NCBI GenBank assembly: GCA_017619675.1
Contig: JAFZRX010000009.1
Span: forward strand, 281,033 to 345,032
Reading direction: 5' to 3'
Length of the DNA stretch: 64,000 nucleotides
From: Bacteroidales bacterium
GTDB taxonomy: Bacteria > Bacteroidota > Bacteroidia > Bacteroidales > UBA932
Position numbers and translations under genes: made by a program. This document shows positions 34,144-43,493 of this stretch, one piece after another (within the stretch, counting starts at the first letter, position 1; the number at the start of each line of letters is the position of its first letter). The notes under the pieces were generated by a model. It was not told the DNA's origin. It was given only the letters and a program-made list of their open reading frames with translations, and ran no database searches.

Positions 34144-35481
34144 ATGGCTGGAAAACTTTGGGATAAAGGTTACGATGTAGACGCTCAGATAGAGCGCTTC
34201 ACGGTTGGAAAGGACAGGGAACTTGACGTTGTCCTTGCCCCGTACGACGTTTTGGGAACGATGGCGCATATCACTATGCTCCAGAAGGTCGGCCTGCTTG
34301 AGAAAGCGGAACTGGAAGCCCTTCTCCCGGAACTTAAGGCAATCTATCAGAGCGCGGTAGACGGCACTTTCGTGATTGAGGAAGGAGTGGAGGATGTCCA
34401 CTCACAGGTGGAACTCATGCTCACCCGCAAACTGGGTCCCGTGGGCAAGAAAGTGCACACAGGACGCTCCCGCAACGACCAGGTGCTCGTGGACCTGAAA
34501 CTTTATTCCAGGGACCAGATAAAGAAGATCGCCGCCAAGGTGCAGAAACTCTTCGAGGTGCTCCAGACGCGCAGCCAGGAGTGCAAGGACATCCTTATGC
34601 CGGGGTACACCCACCTTCAGGTGGCCATGCCTTCGTCCTTCGGACTCTGGTTCGGCGCGTATGCGGAAAGTCTCACCTCGGACATGCAAATGCTCCTTGC
34701 AGCATGGGAGGTGGCCAACCGCAACCCGCTGGGAACAGCCGCCGGATACGGCTCTTCAGCCCCTCTGGACAGGGAACTTACCACAGAACTGCTGGGCTTC
34801 GCTGACCTGGACTATAACAGCGTCTACGCGCAGATGGGCAGGGGCAAGACGGAGCGCATAATTGCCATGGCCCTGTCCTGCATCGCGGAAACAGTGGGGC
34901 GCCTGGCCTATGACTGCTGCCTGTTCAACAGCCAGAACTTTGGCTTTGTGACCCTTCCGGTTCAGATGACCACCGGTTCCAGCATAATGCCTCACAAGAA
35001 GAATCCGGACGTCTTTGAACTGCTCCGCGCCCACTGCAACCGCATTTCCGGAATCCCGGGTGACATCCGCCTCATAAGCGGAAACCTGCCGTCAGGATAT
35101 TTCAGGGACATGCAGCTGATAAAGGAACTCTTCATCCCCATGTTCGACGAGATGTCAGACTGCCTGGACATAGCCTGCTTTGCCATAGAGAATATCCAGG
35201 TGAAGGAAGGCCTGATGGACGATCCGCGCTATGCGCTCGCCTTCAGCGTGGAGAAAGTCAACGCCCTGGCTGCTTCCGGCGTGCCCTTCAGGGACGCCTA
35301 CAAGCAGGTGGCCGCCGAGATCGGCGACGGAAGTTTCAGTTACAGCGGCGAACTGCATCACACACACGAGGGCTCAATTGGCAATCTGTGCAACGATGCC
35401 GTGGCTGCGCGCATGCAAAAAATAACCGCACGGTTTGGTTTTGACCAGGTTGACCGCGCGGTAGATTCTCTTTTGGGTTAA
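34144..35481 (+). CDS. argH: Argininosuccinate lyase
   Basis: Last step to arginine. The 445-residue fumarase-superfamily protein has VEDVHSQVE, KVHTGRSRNDQV, GYTHLQVAMP and the signature loop TTGSSIMPHKKNPDVFE (about residue 278). It closes the arginine cluster, ending 5 bases from the convergent folD stop. Confidence 0.96.
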   Translation: MAGKLWDKGYDVDAQIERFTVGKDRELDVVLAPYDVLGTMAHITMLQKVGLLEKAELEALLPELKAIYQSAVDGTFVIEEGVEDVHSQVELMLTRKLGPVGKKVHTGRSRNDQVLVDLKLYSRDQIKKIAAKVQKLFEVLQTRSQECKDILMPGYTHLQVAMPSSFGLWFGAYAESLTSDMQMLLAAWEVANRNPLGTAAGYGSSAPLDRELTTELLGFADLDYNSVYAQMGRGKTERIIAMALSCIAETVGRLAYDCCLFNSQNFGFVTLPVQMTTGSSIMPHKKNPDVFELLRAHCNRISGIPGDIRLISGNLPSGYFRDMQLIKELFIPMFDEMSDCLDIACFAIENIQVKEGLMDDPRYALAFSVEKVNALAASGVPFRDAYKQVAAEIGDGSFSYSGELHHTHEGSIGNLCNDAVAARMQKITARFGFDQVDRAVDSLLG

Positions 35482-35486
35482 TCCCT

Positions 35487-36359
35487 CTATTGTCTGTTGA
35501 GGAAGCACTCTATGGTGTTCTCCATAAGCATTGTTATGGTCATCGGGCCTACGCCTCCCGGAACGGGGGTGATGTAGCCTGCTACCTGGCTGGCGGCATC
35601 GAAATCCACGTCCCCCACAAGTTTGTTCACGGGTTCCCCGTCAGGGCCCGGTACGCTTATGCGGTTGATGCCCACGTCAATGACAACGGCGCCCGGCTTG
35701 ACCATATCTGCGGTGACCATCTTTGGACGGCCCACGGCGGCTACAAGGATGTCAGCCTCCGCCGCGACCTTTGCCAGGTCCTTTGTGCGTGAGTGCGCTA
35801 TTGTAACGGTGGCGTTGCGGTCAAGCAGGAGCTTTGCAACCGGCTTGCCCACGATGTTGCTGCGTCCTATCACCACGGCTTTCTTGCCTTGGATGTCCAC
35901 TCCGGTGCTCTCAATCATCGTTATGATGCCCTTGGGGGTGCAGGGAACTATGCATTTGCGTCCCAGCCACAGGTTGGCCACGTTCTGGGGGTGAAAGCCG
36001 TCCACGTCCTTCTCTATGGCTATTGAATCTATGACCTTGTCCTCGTCGATATGCTTTGGAAGGGGGAGCTGGACCAGGATGCCGTCCACGGCGGCTTCCG
36101 CGTTCAGGCCGGCGATCACGTCAAGCAGTCCGTCCTGGGAAACATCCTCCGGAAGTTCCACCAGGCGGCTGTCCATGCCGGTGAACTCCGCGGCCTTGAT
36201 CTTGCCGCGGACGTAGGAGCGGCTGGCGGGATTGTCACCCACTATGATAACGGCCAGGCAGGGCTTGCGGCCATACTTCGCTTCCAATTCCACTATTCTG
36301 TCCCTCATCTGCTCCTTGAGCGAGAGGGAAAGGGCTTTACCGTCAATAAGAGTACTCAT
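35487..36359 (-). CDS. folD: Methylenetetrahydrofolate dehydrogenase / cyclohydrolase
   Basis: Interconverts one-carbon folates, including 10-formyl-THF used by PurN and PurH. The 290-residue protein has the catalytic Lys region ([17 protein letters not shown]), [12 protein letters not shown], the NADP-binding [15 protein letters not shown] and C-terminal [18 protein letters not shown]. The frame extends 19 codons further upstream, but a TATCTTTG promoter box at 36375-36368 lies within that extension, so the ATG at 36357-36359 is the real start. Confidence 0.95.
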   Translation of the reverse strand: MSTLIDGKALSLSLKEQMRDRIVELEAKYGRKPCLAVIIVGDNPASRSYVRGKIKAAEFTGMDSRLVELPEDVSQDGLLDVIAGLNAEAAVDGILVQLPLPKHIDEDKVIDSIAIEKDVDGFHPQNVANLWLGRKCIVPCTPKGIITMIESTGVDIQGKKAVVIGRSNIVGKPVAKLLLDRNATVTIAHSRTKDLAKVAAEADILVAAVGRPKMVTADMVKPGAVVIDVGINRISVPGPDGEPVNKLVGDVDFDAASQVAGYITPVPGGVGPMTITMLMENTIECFLNRQ

Positions 36360-36367
36360 AGCGGACA

Positions 36368-36375
36368 CAAAGATA
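36368..36375 (-). promoter_or_regulatory. Promoter -7 box of folD (near-leaderless)
   Basis: TATCTTTG on the minus strand, only 8 bases before the folD ATG, so the transcript would have almost no 5' UTR. No clear -33 TTTG is visible. Confidence 0.55.
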
Positions 36376-36398
36376 GTCATTATATTCCGGAATAATGT

Positions 36399-36406
36399 TA
36401 TATTTG
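36399..36406 (+). promoter_or_regulatory. Promoter -7 box of the small lipoprotein gene
   Basis: TATATTTG matches TAnnTTTG exactly, 24 bases before the ATG at 36431. It is divergent from the folD box 23 bases away. Confidence 0.6.
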
Positions 36407-36430
36407 CCTCACCCAAAAATACTGAAGATT

Positions 36431-36874
36431 ATGAAACAATGGCATATCATCCTCTCCCTTGCGCTGGCAATGTTCTCGTTGACTTCATGTTTCAATCATG
36501 AGAATGCGGTTGCCCAGATAGGCAATTTTGACCTTATGGGTTACTGGGCCGTGACAGAGGATTCCAGATACGAGACAACCCTTAACATAAAGGCGTATTA
36601 TTCTCTGTCAGAGCAGGGAAACCTGTATTATTACGAGTGTAACAATATGGTTGGAGTGCCGTTTGACGGCCAGTCCATAGATACGGGGAAAAACTTCAAC
36701 TGCGTTTTCGCGTCCGGCTTCGAACTGTCCGGAAGTGACCTGAATCTAATGGACGGAACCCAGTCCGTCAAGTTTGCGACGGTAACCATAACCTCTCCCA
36801 ATACGTTCCTCCTGTCATTTGAAGGAAGCAACGCTTACACGCAAACCTGCCAGCGGATCATCAGCTTCAAGTAA
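36431..36874 (+). CDS. Small putative lipoprotein, unknown function
   Basis: 147 residues starting MKQWHIILSLALAMFSLTSC, a signal peptide ending in a lipobox (LTSC), so probably membrane-anchored after the Cys. The remainder predicts a compact beta-rich domain with repeated aromatic residues (YWAVTEDSRYETTLNIKAYY, YYYECNNMVG). An upstream in-frame ATG at 36395 is excluded by the promoter box at 36399-36406. I recognise no family. The gene is convergent with the flavoprotein gene, with no gap between them. Confidence 0.7.
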   Translation: MKQWHIILSLALAMFSLTSCFNHENAVAQIGNFDLMGYWAVTEDSRYETTLNIKAYYSLSEQGNLYYYECNNMVGVPFDGQSIDTGKNFNCVFASGFELSGSDLNLMDGTQSVKFATVTITSPNTFLLSFEGSNAYTQTCQRIISFK

Positions 36875-38254
36875 TCAGCCGTTCAAGAGAGATCTGGCGG
36901 CGCTTACACCCGCCAGGCAGCCTGTGCTGAAGGCTGTCTGCAGGTTGTAGCCGCCGGTGTCGGAGTCAATGTCAAGGACTTCTCCGCACCAGTAGAGTCC
37001 CGCCACAAGGCGGGATTCCATCGTTTTTGGGATGACCTCGTCAGTGCTAACGCCGCCCGCAGTGACCACGGCGCGCTCGTAGCCTACGTAACCGGCAAGG
37101 TCAAACACCCATTCCTTGAGAGCCTTTGCAATGGCGTTTACCTTCACGGTGGTCTTTACGCCCTTGCGCGGCAGGCGCTCTGTCTTTAGTATGTCGGGAT
37201 TGCAAAGGGTAAAGCCGGGAATGAGGTCCCAGGGCATCAGTTTTCCAAGCAGGATGCGGCATTTCTCCTTCTCGCGGAGGCGCTCGCTGCGGGGATCCTT
37301 GCGCACTTCCTCCCAGAGTTCATTGACCCTCTGGGATATCTCTTCCGCGGGAACGCCGCTCTTGAGGTCCAGGGTCAGGGAGGCCTTTGAGCCGTTGAAG
37401 ATGGCCTTCACGGCCTTGCGGCTGAGCTGGAAGCCCGCAGGGCCCTCGATGCCGCCGTCCGTGAAGTCCACGTCCCCGAAAACGGAATCCACCGCCTTCC
37501 CGTCAATGGAAAGGCTCAGGCCCACGTTCTTGAGCTGGACGCCACACAGTGCCTTCCCTATGTCCGAAAGGGGAGAGGAGCGGTCAATGTGGCCTTTCAT
37601 GCCGCTGGAGACTATGGCGTCAGGGGATTTGTAGCCCTTGGGGACCAGGGCGGTAAGGCTGGGGAGGCACTGCTTTACGCTGTGCCCCAGGGCCGAAGCC
37701 CAGGCGTAGCCGTCGCCGCTGCTGCCGCTGGAAGGATAACTGAGGCCGCCGGTGGCTATTATGAGCCTCCGGCAGGCATATTTCCTTCCGTCAGCGGCCT
37801 CCACGGCAAAGGTGCCGCCCGCGCAGGATACGGACCTCACTTCAAATTCGGTCTCTATCTTCACGCCGCGGCTGTGGCAGGCGTTCACCAGCGTGTCCAC
37901 CACGTCTGACGCGTGGTGGGACTGTGGGAACGCCCTGTCGCCGCGCTCCACCACTGTCTTGAGCCCGTAGGACTCCAGGAACTCCAGCATTGCTCGGCTG
38001 CTTAGGTTGAAAAACGACGGCTTCACGAAGGAGGCTCCGCTCCTGATATGCCCGCTGAAGTCATTCCAGTCCTTTATGTTGCTGAAATTGCACCTTCCCT
38101 TGCCGGTGATCATGATCTTGCGGCCGGGGCGCGGCATCTTTTCCAGGATGGTCACGGACGCATCCGCCCCGGCTTCCACCAGGGTGTTCGCAGCGGCGTA
38201 TGCCGCCATCAGTCCGGAAGCTCCGCCTCCAATTACAATTATGTCGCTTTTCAT
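36875..38254 (-). CDS. NAD(P)/FAD-dependent oxidoreductase, BaiN/HI0933 family
   Basis: 459-residue flavoprotein with an N-terminal Rossmann FAD motif (IIVIGGGASGLMAAYAAA), the family hallmark KMPRPGRKIMITGKGRCNFSN, an internal RRLIIATGGLSYPSSGSSG, and the C-terminal TAGGVSTDEV and GLYWCGEVLDIDSDTGGYNL. Members have been called HI0933-like or YhiN; the physiological reaction is poorly defined, so I assign no specific substrate. Confidence 0.88.
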   Translation of the reverse strand: MKSDIIVIGGGASGLMAAYAAANTLVEAGADASVTILEKMPRPGRKIMITGKGRCNFSNIKDWNDFSGHIRSGASFVKPSFFNLSSRAMLEFLESYGLKTVVERGDRAFPQSHHASDVVDTLVNACHSRGVKIETEFEVRSVSCAGGTFAVEAADGRKYACRRLIIATGGLSYPSSGSSGDGYAWASALGHSVKQCLPSLTALVPKGYKSPDAIVSSGMKGHIDRSSPLSDIGKALCGVQLKNVGLSLSIDGKAVDSVFGDVDFTDGGIEGPAGFQLSRKAVKAIFNGSKASLTLDLKSGVPAEEISQRVNELWEEVRKDPRSERLREKEKCRILLGKLMPWDLIPGFTLCNPDILKTERLPRKGVKTTVKVNAIAKALKEWVFDLAGYVGYERAVVTAGGVSTDEVIPKTMESRLVAGLYWCGEVLDIDSDTGGYNLQTAFSTGCLAGVSAARSLLNG

Positions 38255-38265
38255 AAAAATTTTTC

Positions 38266-38273
38266 TATCTTTG
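38266..38273 (+). promoter_or_regulatory. Promoter -7 box of tRNA-Thr
   Basis: TATCTTTG, an exact TAnnTTTG, 8 bases before the first base of the tRNA. No clear -33 TTTG at the normal distance. Confidence 0.6.
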
Positions 38274-38281
38274 CAGTCCTT

Positions 38282-38354
38282 GCCACTTTAGCTCAGTCGG
38301 TAGAGCAGCGCATTCGTAACGCGCAGGTCGGGAGTCCGAGTCTCCCAAGTGGCT
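38282..38354 (+). tRNA. tRNA-Thr (anticodon CGT)
   Basis: A 73-base cloverleaf. The acceptor stem GCCACTT/AAGTGGC is perfect, the D-arm is GCTC/GAGC, the anticodon loop is TTCGTAA (CGT, Thr), and the T-stem GGGAG/CTCCC is perfect with discriminator T. CCA is not encoded. Two deviations: positions 31 and 39 form an A-C mismatch in the anticodon stem, and the T-loop reads TCCGAGT with C at position 55. The last base overlaps the stop codon of the convergent unknown gene. Confidence 0.92.
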
Positions 38355-38902
38355 CAGATTACCCTGAAATCCATCAGCCGGGCGTCACCAAGCGTGGCAT
38401 TGACGTGGGCGGGTCCTTCACAGAGGAAAGCCCTTTCCTTCAGTTCCACCGCAATGAAATCACCGGACCGGATATAGATCATTGCCGTCGCCTCAGCGAT
38501 GGCTTTTTCTATTTCCTCCCTTCCCTCATAGGTGCACCTGAAAATCTCTTCCGAATCCCTGTACAGCCTGAATTCCGCGCCCATGGCGGGGAAGTCCTCC
38601 TTTAAAGGATAGTTCAGGAAAGAGATGTGGTTCATGCTGATTGCGGAGGCATAACCCTCCGGAGTCCCGTCAAGAAGGCCCTCCGGATACAGCAGGATGC
38701 CATATGAGATACAGTCATAGTACCTGCCCGCATAACGGAATCCCACGCTCCTTCCGGGTCTGCTTATATGCGCGAAAATAATAGGGGAATAGGACAGGGG
38801 ACCTGCGTTGTCCGGCAGGTAAAGGTCTCCGCTCTTCCTTTCCCAACTGGTATCCGGACGCACCAGACAGTGCCCGGAGGCTGTTTTTACTATTATGTTC
38901 AT
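38354..38902 (-). CDS. Conserved-looking hypothetical protein, faintly like fumarylacetoacetate hydrolase
   Basis: 182 residues. The stretch VGFRYAGRYYDCISYGILLYP and the late RSGDFIAVELKERAFLCEGP faintly resemble a shortened fumarylacetoacetate-hydrolase fold, where a GD-I-A segment follows the catalytic core, but the metal-binding glutamates of that family are not evident. It starts at the stop of the upstream exonuclease (TGATG), so the two are likely co-expressed with dnaN. Function unknown. Confidence 0.55.
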   Translation of the reverse strand: MNIIVKTASGHCLVRPDTSWERKSGDLYLPDNAGPLSYSPIIFAHISRPGRSVGFRYAGRYYDCISYGILLYPEGLLDGTPEGYASAISMNHISFLNYPLKEDFPAMGAEFRLYRDSEEIFRCTYEGREEIEKAIAEATAMIYIRSGDFIAVELKERAFLCEGPAHVNATLGDARLMDFRVI

Positions 38903-39879
38903 CAGAATAGGCGTCCCTGGAAATTGTCCTGGAGCATACGTATGGCGTCGGCAGTCTCCTGGTCTGTCAGGGGCCGGTTCCTCTCCTCTTTCTTCTCCCT
39001 GTCAAACTGCTCCTTGAGCAGGGCGAACTGGCGCTTTGTGTCAAGTGTGAACTCTCCGTTCATCACCCACGCGAAATAGGACGGCTCCTTCTGGTACACG
39101 TCGCGCGCCGTCCTGCCCTTGTGCTTGCCAAAGTTTATGGTGGGCTCGCCGTCGTCGTTCAGGTACAGGCGTCCGGCAAAGTCAACGTTGCGGGCCCTTC
39201 CGCCAATCTTGGAGAGGGCGTCCACGTCGTTCTTGAGCACTTCCTGCTGGTATTTTGTGGGCTCCTTGTAGCGGTCCAGCTGGGCTTTGAGCACCTCGTA
39301 GGTGGCCAGTGTGTCCGCTTCGGCCGTATGGGCGTTCTCGAAGTCCTCCCCGCCGCAGTAGAAGCGGTAGGCGGCCCTGAGGTTGCGCGGTTCCATATGG
39401 TGATAGATGGTCTGCACGTCAACCATCCTGCTCTGGTGGAGGTCTATCTTCTCTATGCGGGCGAGCATCTCGGCGGCCTTGTCATGTGACTTCCTGTCCG
39501 GCAGGCGGGTGTAGCAATAGGCGCGGACGCGCTCTATCTCCTCCGCCAGCATGGGGAGGTCGAACTTGACGGAGTTGAAACCCGCCAGGTCGCTGCCGTC
39601 AAGCCATTCCGCCACCTCAGGGAGCACCTCGATGAACTTGGGACAGTCCACAAGGTCCTCGTCCTTTACGCCGTTCACTTCTGAGGCGCTGGGATTGATG
39701 GGGATGACGCAGTTGTTCTGGTAGTCCCACGGCTTTATCTTCCAGGTCTTTACCAGAGGCTCACCGCCGTCCGGCAACACCTTCACGAAACTGAGTTCTA
39801 TTATGCCGTCAGTCGCAATGTTAAGGCCCGTGCTCTCTATGTCGAAGAAGAGTAGGGGCCTTTCCAGATTCAGGTTCAT
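38902..39879 (-). CDS. 3'-5' exonuclease of the DnaQ/DEDDh type
   Basis: 325 residues. The N-terminal exonuclease domain has ExoI FFDIESTGL (two acidic ligands), ExoII-like LAGFNSVKFDLPML and ExoIII NAHTAEADTLATYEVL (His and Asp). A C-terminal ~90-residue part (INFGKHKGRTARDVYQKEPSYFAWV) resembles the extra domain of exodeoxyribonuclease X-type proteins. It directly follows dnaN, which fits a proofreading or repair role. Confidence 0.87.
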   Translation of the reverse strand: MNLNLERPLLFFDIESTGLNIATDGIIELSFVKVLPDGGEPLVKTWKIKPWDYQNNCVIPINPSASEVNGVKDEDLVDCPKFIEVLPEVAEWLDGSDLAGFNSVKFDLPMLAEEIERVRAYCYTRLPDRKSHDKAAEMLARIEKIDLHQSRMVDVQTIYHHMEPRNLRAAYRFYCGGEDFENAHTAEADTLATYEVLKAQLDRYKEPTKYQQEVLKNDVDALSKIGGRARNVDFAGRLYLNDDGEPTINFGKHKGRTARDVYQKEPSYFAWVMNGEFTLDTKRQFALLKEQFDREKKEERNRPLTDQETADAIRMLQDNFQGRLF

Positions 39880-39892
39880 ATCTTACAGATTA

Positions 39893-41014
39893 TTAAACCA
39901 TTATAGGCATCAGGATGCCACAGATTTTCTCGCTTTCCTCCTCTTCCGGAGCCGGAACTATGAGGGCGGCCCTGCGGGAGTCCAGGAACTTCATCACGAT
40001 TGTTCCGCAGGTCATGTTGCCCAGGATATCTCCCAGGAAAGAGGACTTGAAGCCGATTGTGAGGTCATCTCCGCTGTAGTCGCAGGCCAGTTTCTCATAT
40101 GCGGCTATCGCAAATCCAAGGTCCTGCGCGGAAACTTCCAGCTGGCCCGGCTTGAAGTCGAACTTGATGTGGTTGGAAGCCTTGTTGGCGCATACGGATA
40201 CGCGGCGCACGGTGTTCAGCAGCTGCATGCGGTCCATCTTGAGGATGTTGGAGTTGTTCTGGGGGATTACGTCCTTGTAACGGGGGAACTTGCCAACTAC
40301 CAGGCGGCAGATCATTGTGGTGTTGTCGAACTGGAAGAGGACGTTGGTGTCGTCAAACAGGATGGCCACGTCTGTTGAATCCTTGCTGACCAGGCCCTTG
40401 AGCACGCCCGCGGCCTTCTTGTGAAGGATGAAGGAGCACTTGTCAGGGGCGCTGACATCAGTGGAGGTGTAGCATATGAGCTTATGGGAGTCCGAAGCCA
40501 CCAGGGTGGTGGACATTGTGTCGATGTCAAAGAAGATACCGTTCATGGCGGGGCGCATCTCATCGTCCGCGGTAGCGTAGATGGTGCTGTTCACACCGTC
40601 CAGGAGGGTCTGGGCGGGGAAGACGACCTTGCGCGCGTCCTCTCCAACCGTCTTGATCTGCGGGTAGTCGTCCGCAGGGAAGAAGGGGAGGGTGGAGACG
40701 CCGCTGTTCCAGCTGCACTCGAACGATGCGCTCTCGTTGAGGGTCTTGATGGAGACAGGCTGGTCCGGAAGGGCCTTGAGCAGTTCCGTCACGTGGCGTG
40801 CCGGAACGGCTATGCTGCCTTCCTCCTGTACCTTCTCAACCTCTATGCTGGTGCGGAGGGTAAGGTCAGAATCGGATGCGGTTATTTCCAGGATGTTGTC
40901 CTTGAGGACTAACATGAAGTTTTCAAGTATAGGCTGGACGGACTTGGCGGGAATAGCCTTTGAAACATCCATGAGACCTTTGAGAAGTTCGGCGCTGGAG
41001 ACGGTAAATTTCAT
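39893..41014 (-). CDS. dnaN: DNA polymerase III beta subunit (sliding clamp)
   Basis: 373 residues with the three-domain clamp pattern: N-terminal MKFTVSSAELLKGLMDVSKAI with PILENFML, central ATDDEMRPAMNGIFFD and TSTLVASDSHKL-like stretch, and the C-terminal VRRVSVCANKASNHIKFDF. The C-terminus ends in ICGILMPIMV, close to the usual LVMPMR-type end. Start codon ATG at 41012-41014. It heads a short minus-strand unit with the exonuclease and the unknown gene. Confidence 0.96.
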   Translation of the reverse strand: MKFTVSSAELLKGLMDVSKAIPAKSVQPILENFMLVLKDNILEITASDSDLTLRTSIEVEKVQEEGSIAVPARHVTELLKALPDQPVSIKTLNESASFECSWNSGVSTLPFFPADDYPQIKTVGEDARKVVFPAQTLLDGVNSTIYATADDEMRPAMNGIFFDIDTMSTTLVASDSHKLICYTSTDVSAPDKCSFILHKKAAGVLKGLVSKDSTDVAILFDDTNVLFQFDNTTMICRLVVGKFPRYKDVIPQNNSNILKMDRMQLLNTVRRVSVCANKASNHIKFDFKPGQLEVSAQDLGFAIAAYEKLACDYSGDDLTIGFKSSFLGDILGNMTCGTIVMKFLDSRRAALIVPAPEEEESEKICGILMPIMV

Positions 41015-41061
41015 ATCGAATAAACTTTTAGTTATCTTGTGTGTCTAATATTATGTGTTCA

Positions 41062-41069
41062 CAAATATA
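41062..41069 (-). promoter_or_regulatory. Promoter -7 box of dnaN
   Basis: TATATTTG on the minus strand, about 47 bases upstream of the dnaN ATG. The -33 element is not obvious. Confidence 0.5.
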
Positions 41070-41161
41070 GTATAATTCCGCCAATAATGGCACATAATTT
41101 GACTTTTTATCCCCGTGTCCAAACGGACTTCAAAAGTTAATTCAAAATAATAGTATAGATT

Positions 41162-42622
41162 ATGAAAAAGAGTGTATTGATTGTATTGGCTTCAGTGCTC
41201 CTGAGCGGCCTAACTGCTTATGCAGTAGTTAAATCCGTGAAGCCGGAGCAAGCCCAGGCTACTACTTCCTATCCTACTGACGGGTCCCTTTACAGGACTG
41301 TCAATTTGGCACAGACAGACTATCCTGACTTCACATATGCGGCAGAATCGGCTGTCGACGCCGTTGTATTCGTAAAGGTTACAATGCAGTCCCAGTCACG
41401 CAGCAATTATCAGATAGATCCGTTCTTCGAATATTTCTTCGGTTATGGCGGCGGCCAGCAGCAACAGCCCAGGGAAAGGCAGGGCTCAGGCTCCGGCGTA
41501 ATCATCCGTTCTGACGGTTATATCGTAACCAACAACCACGTAGTCCAGGATGCCACCAAGGTGGAAGTTACCCTGAACAACAACAAGACCTACGAGGCCA
41601 CCGTAGTGGGCACCGACGCCGCAACTGACGTCGCCCTCATCAAGATCGACGCGGAAGGCCTTCCCACAGTCCCGTTCGCAGATTCTGACGCCCTCCGCCT
41701 TGGAGAGTGGGTTCTGGCAATCGGAAGCCCTATGGGAGAGCAGCTCCGATCAACCATCACTGCGGGTATCGTCAGCGCAAAGGGCCGTTCAATGCCAAGC
41801 AACGACGGCGCATTCAAGATTGAGTCATTCATCCAGACCGACGCGGCCGTAAACCCTGGCAACAGTGGCGGCGCGCTGGTCAACAAGGCCGGACAGCTGG
41901 TGGGCATCAACACTGCCATAGTTTCCACAACCGGCTCATACACAGGCTATTCATTCGCGGTCCCTTCCAACATTGTACGCAAGATCGTGGGCGACCTCAT
42001 CGACTACGGTTCAGTTAAGAGGGTTATGCTTGGCATCACCGGCGGAAATGTTAACGAAGAAATTGCACAGGAGTTGAAACTTCCTTCAGTTAACGGCGTA
42101 TATATTAACGAGGTTTCTAAGGGAAGTTCAGCCGACAAGGCAGGCCTCAAGAAGGACGATGTAATCATCTCTCTTGACCAGACCCGCATCGGTACAATGG
42201 CTTCCCTGCAGGAAAAGGTCAACAGTTTCCATCCGGGAGACCGCGCCGATATGCAGATTATCCGCGACGGAAAGCCAATGACGGTTTCCGTAACATTCCA
42301 GGAAGCGACAACTGAAGTCAACGGTGCGGTATCCGACGACGGTACGGTATCATTCTACGGAGCACAGCTCGGAACTCCTTCCCAGGAGACTCTCCAGAAG
42401 ATCAGGGCAAGGGGCGGCGTAGAGATCAAGAAACTTTCCGCCGGAAAGCTTAAGGATGCCGGAGCAACTGAAGGATTTATCATCCTGTACGTAAACGACC
42501 AGCCTGTAAGTACACCTCAGGAAGTGGTAGAAATAGCTCGCCAGAGCAGGCGTGCAGTCTTCATCGAGGGCTACACCGCAAACGGAAAGGCGTCCTATTT
42601 CGGTTTCGGAAAGGATGAATAA
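41162..42622 (+). CDS. degP: HtrA/DegP-type periplasmic serine protease
   Basis: 486 residues. An N-terminal hydrophobic segment (VLIVLASVLLSGLTAYAVV) acts as signal or anchor. The trypsin-like domain shows all three catalytic residues: His in VTNNHVV, Asp in ATDVALIKID and Ser in NPGNSGGALVN. Two PDZ domains follow (about residues 285-375 and 395-486). A Gln-rich flexible loop (GGGQQQQPRER) precedes the protease core, as in other HtrA proteins. Role: envelope protein quality control. It lies 10 bases ahead of rpoD. Confidence 0.93.
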   Translation: MKKSVLIVLASVLLSGLTAYAVVKSVKPEQAQATTSYPTDGSLYRTVNLAQTDYPDFTYAAESAVDAVVFVKVTMQSQSRSNYQIDPFFEYFFGYGGGQQQQPRERQGSGSGVIIRSDGYIVTNNHVVQDATKVEVTLNNNKTYEATVVGTDAATDVALIKIDAEGLPTVPFADSDALRLGEWVLAIGSPMGEQLRSTITAGIVSAKGRSMPSNDGAFKIESFIQTDAAVNPGNSGGALVNKAGQLVGINTAIVSTTGSYTGYSFAVPSNIVRKIVGDLIDYGSVKRVMLGITGGNVNEEIAQELKLPSVNGVYINEVSKGSSADKAGLKKDDVIISLDQTRIGTMASLQEKVNSFHPGDRADMQIIRDGKPMTVSVTFQEATTEVNGAVSDDGTVSFYGAQLGTPSQETLQKIRARGGVEIKKLSAGKLKDAGATEGFIILYVNDQPVSTPQEVVEIARQSRRAVFIEGYTANGKASYFGFGKDE

Positions 42623-42632
42623 ATTCTAAATA

Positions 42633-43493
42633 ATGAGACAACTTAAGATAACCAAATCGATCACCAACCGTGAGAGCCAGTCCCTTGACAAATACCTCCA
42701 GGAAATAGGCCGCGAAGAATTGGTATCACCTGAAGAAGAAGTAGAATTGGCGCAGCGTATCCGTAACGGAGACCAGAAGGCGCTTGAAAAACTCACCAGG
42801 GCAAATCTCAGATTTGTTGTATCGGTGGCAAAGCAGTATCAGAACCAGGGACTCAGTCTCCCTGACCTGATCAACGAAGGAAACCTTGGCCTTATAAAGG
42901 CTGCTGAAAAGTTTGACGAGACAAGGGGATTCAAGTTCATATCCTACGCGGTATGGTGGATCCGCCAGTCAATACTCCAGGCGCTTGCCGAACAGTCCAG
43001 GATCGTCCGTCTGCCGCTCAACCAGGTTGGCTCATTGAACAAGATTAACAAGGCTCTGTCCAAGTTCGAGCAGGAGAACGAGCGTCTCCCTTCAAACGAC
43101 GAGCTTTCGGAGATGATAGAAGTGCCTAAGGACAAGATCGCAGATACCCTGCGCGTGTCCGGTAGGCACGTCTCCGTTGATGCCCCCTTCGTTGAAGGCG
43201 AAGACAACAGCCTCCTCGACATCCTTCCCAACGACGATTCCCCCAGTGCTGACAAGGGACTTGTCAACGAGTCCCTCAGCACGGAGATCGACAGGGCCCT
43301 TCAGATTCTCACCCCGCGTGAGCGCGAGATCATCAAGTCATTCTTTGGCATCGGCTGCCAGGAGATGACCCTTGAGGAGATTGGTGAAAGGCTTGACCTT
43401 ACCAGGGAGAGGGTACGCCAGATCAAGGAGAAGGCTATCCGCAAACTCAAGAAACCAAGTGCAAGCAAACTCCTCAAAACATATCTTGGCTGA
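42633..43493 (+). CDS. rpoD: Primary sigma factor RpoD, short Bacteroidota type
   Basis: 286 residues, starting almost directly at region 1.2 ([26 protein letters not shown]), with regions 2.3-2.4 ([26 protein letters not shown]), region 3, and region 4.2 helix-turn-helix ([28 protein letters not shown]). Region 1.1 and the long non-conserved insert of E. coli sigma-70 are absent, as usual in this phylum, whose sigma factor reads the TTTG/TAnnTTTG promoters seen through this window. Its stop overlaps the argS start (TGATG). Confidence 0.95.
   Translation: MRQLKITKSITNRESQSLDKYLQEIGREELVSPEEEVELAQRIRNGDQKALEKLTRANLRFVVSVAKQYQNQGLSLPDLINEGNLGLIKAAEKFDETRGFKFISYAVWWIRQSILQALAEQSRIVRLPLNQVGSLNKINKALSKFEQENERLPSNDELSEMIEVPKDKIADTLRVSGRHVSVDAPFVEGEDNSLLDILPNDDSPSADKGLVNESLSTEIDRALQILTPREREIIKSFFGIGCQEMTLEEIGERLDLTRERVRQIKEKAIRKLKKPSASKLLKTYLG

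Noticed and set aside
36360-36416. N-terminal extension of FolD
   Set aside because: The extra 19 codons contain the TATCTTTG promoter box and do not resemble FolD, so the start is at 36359.
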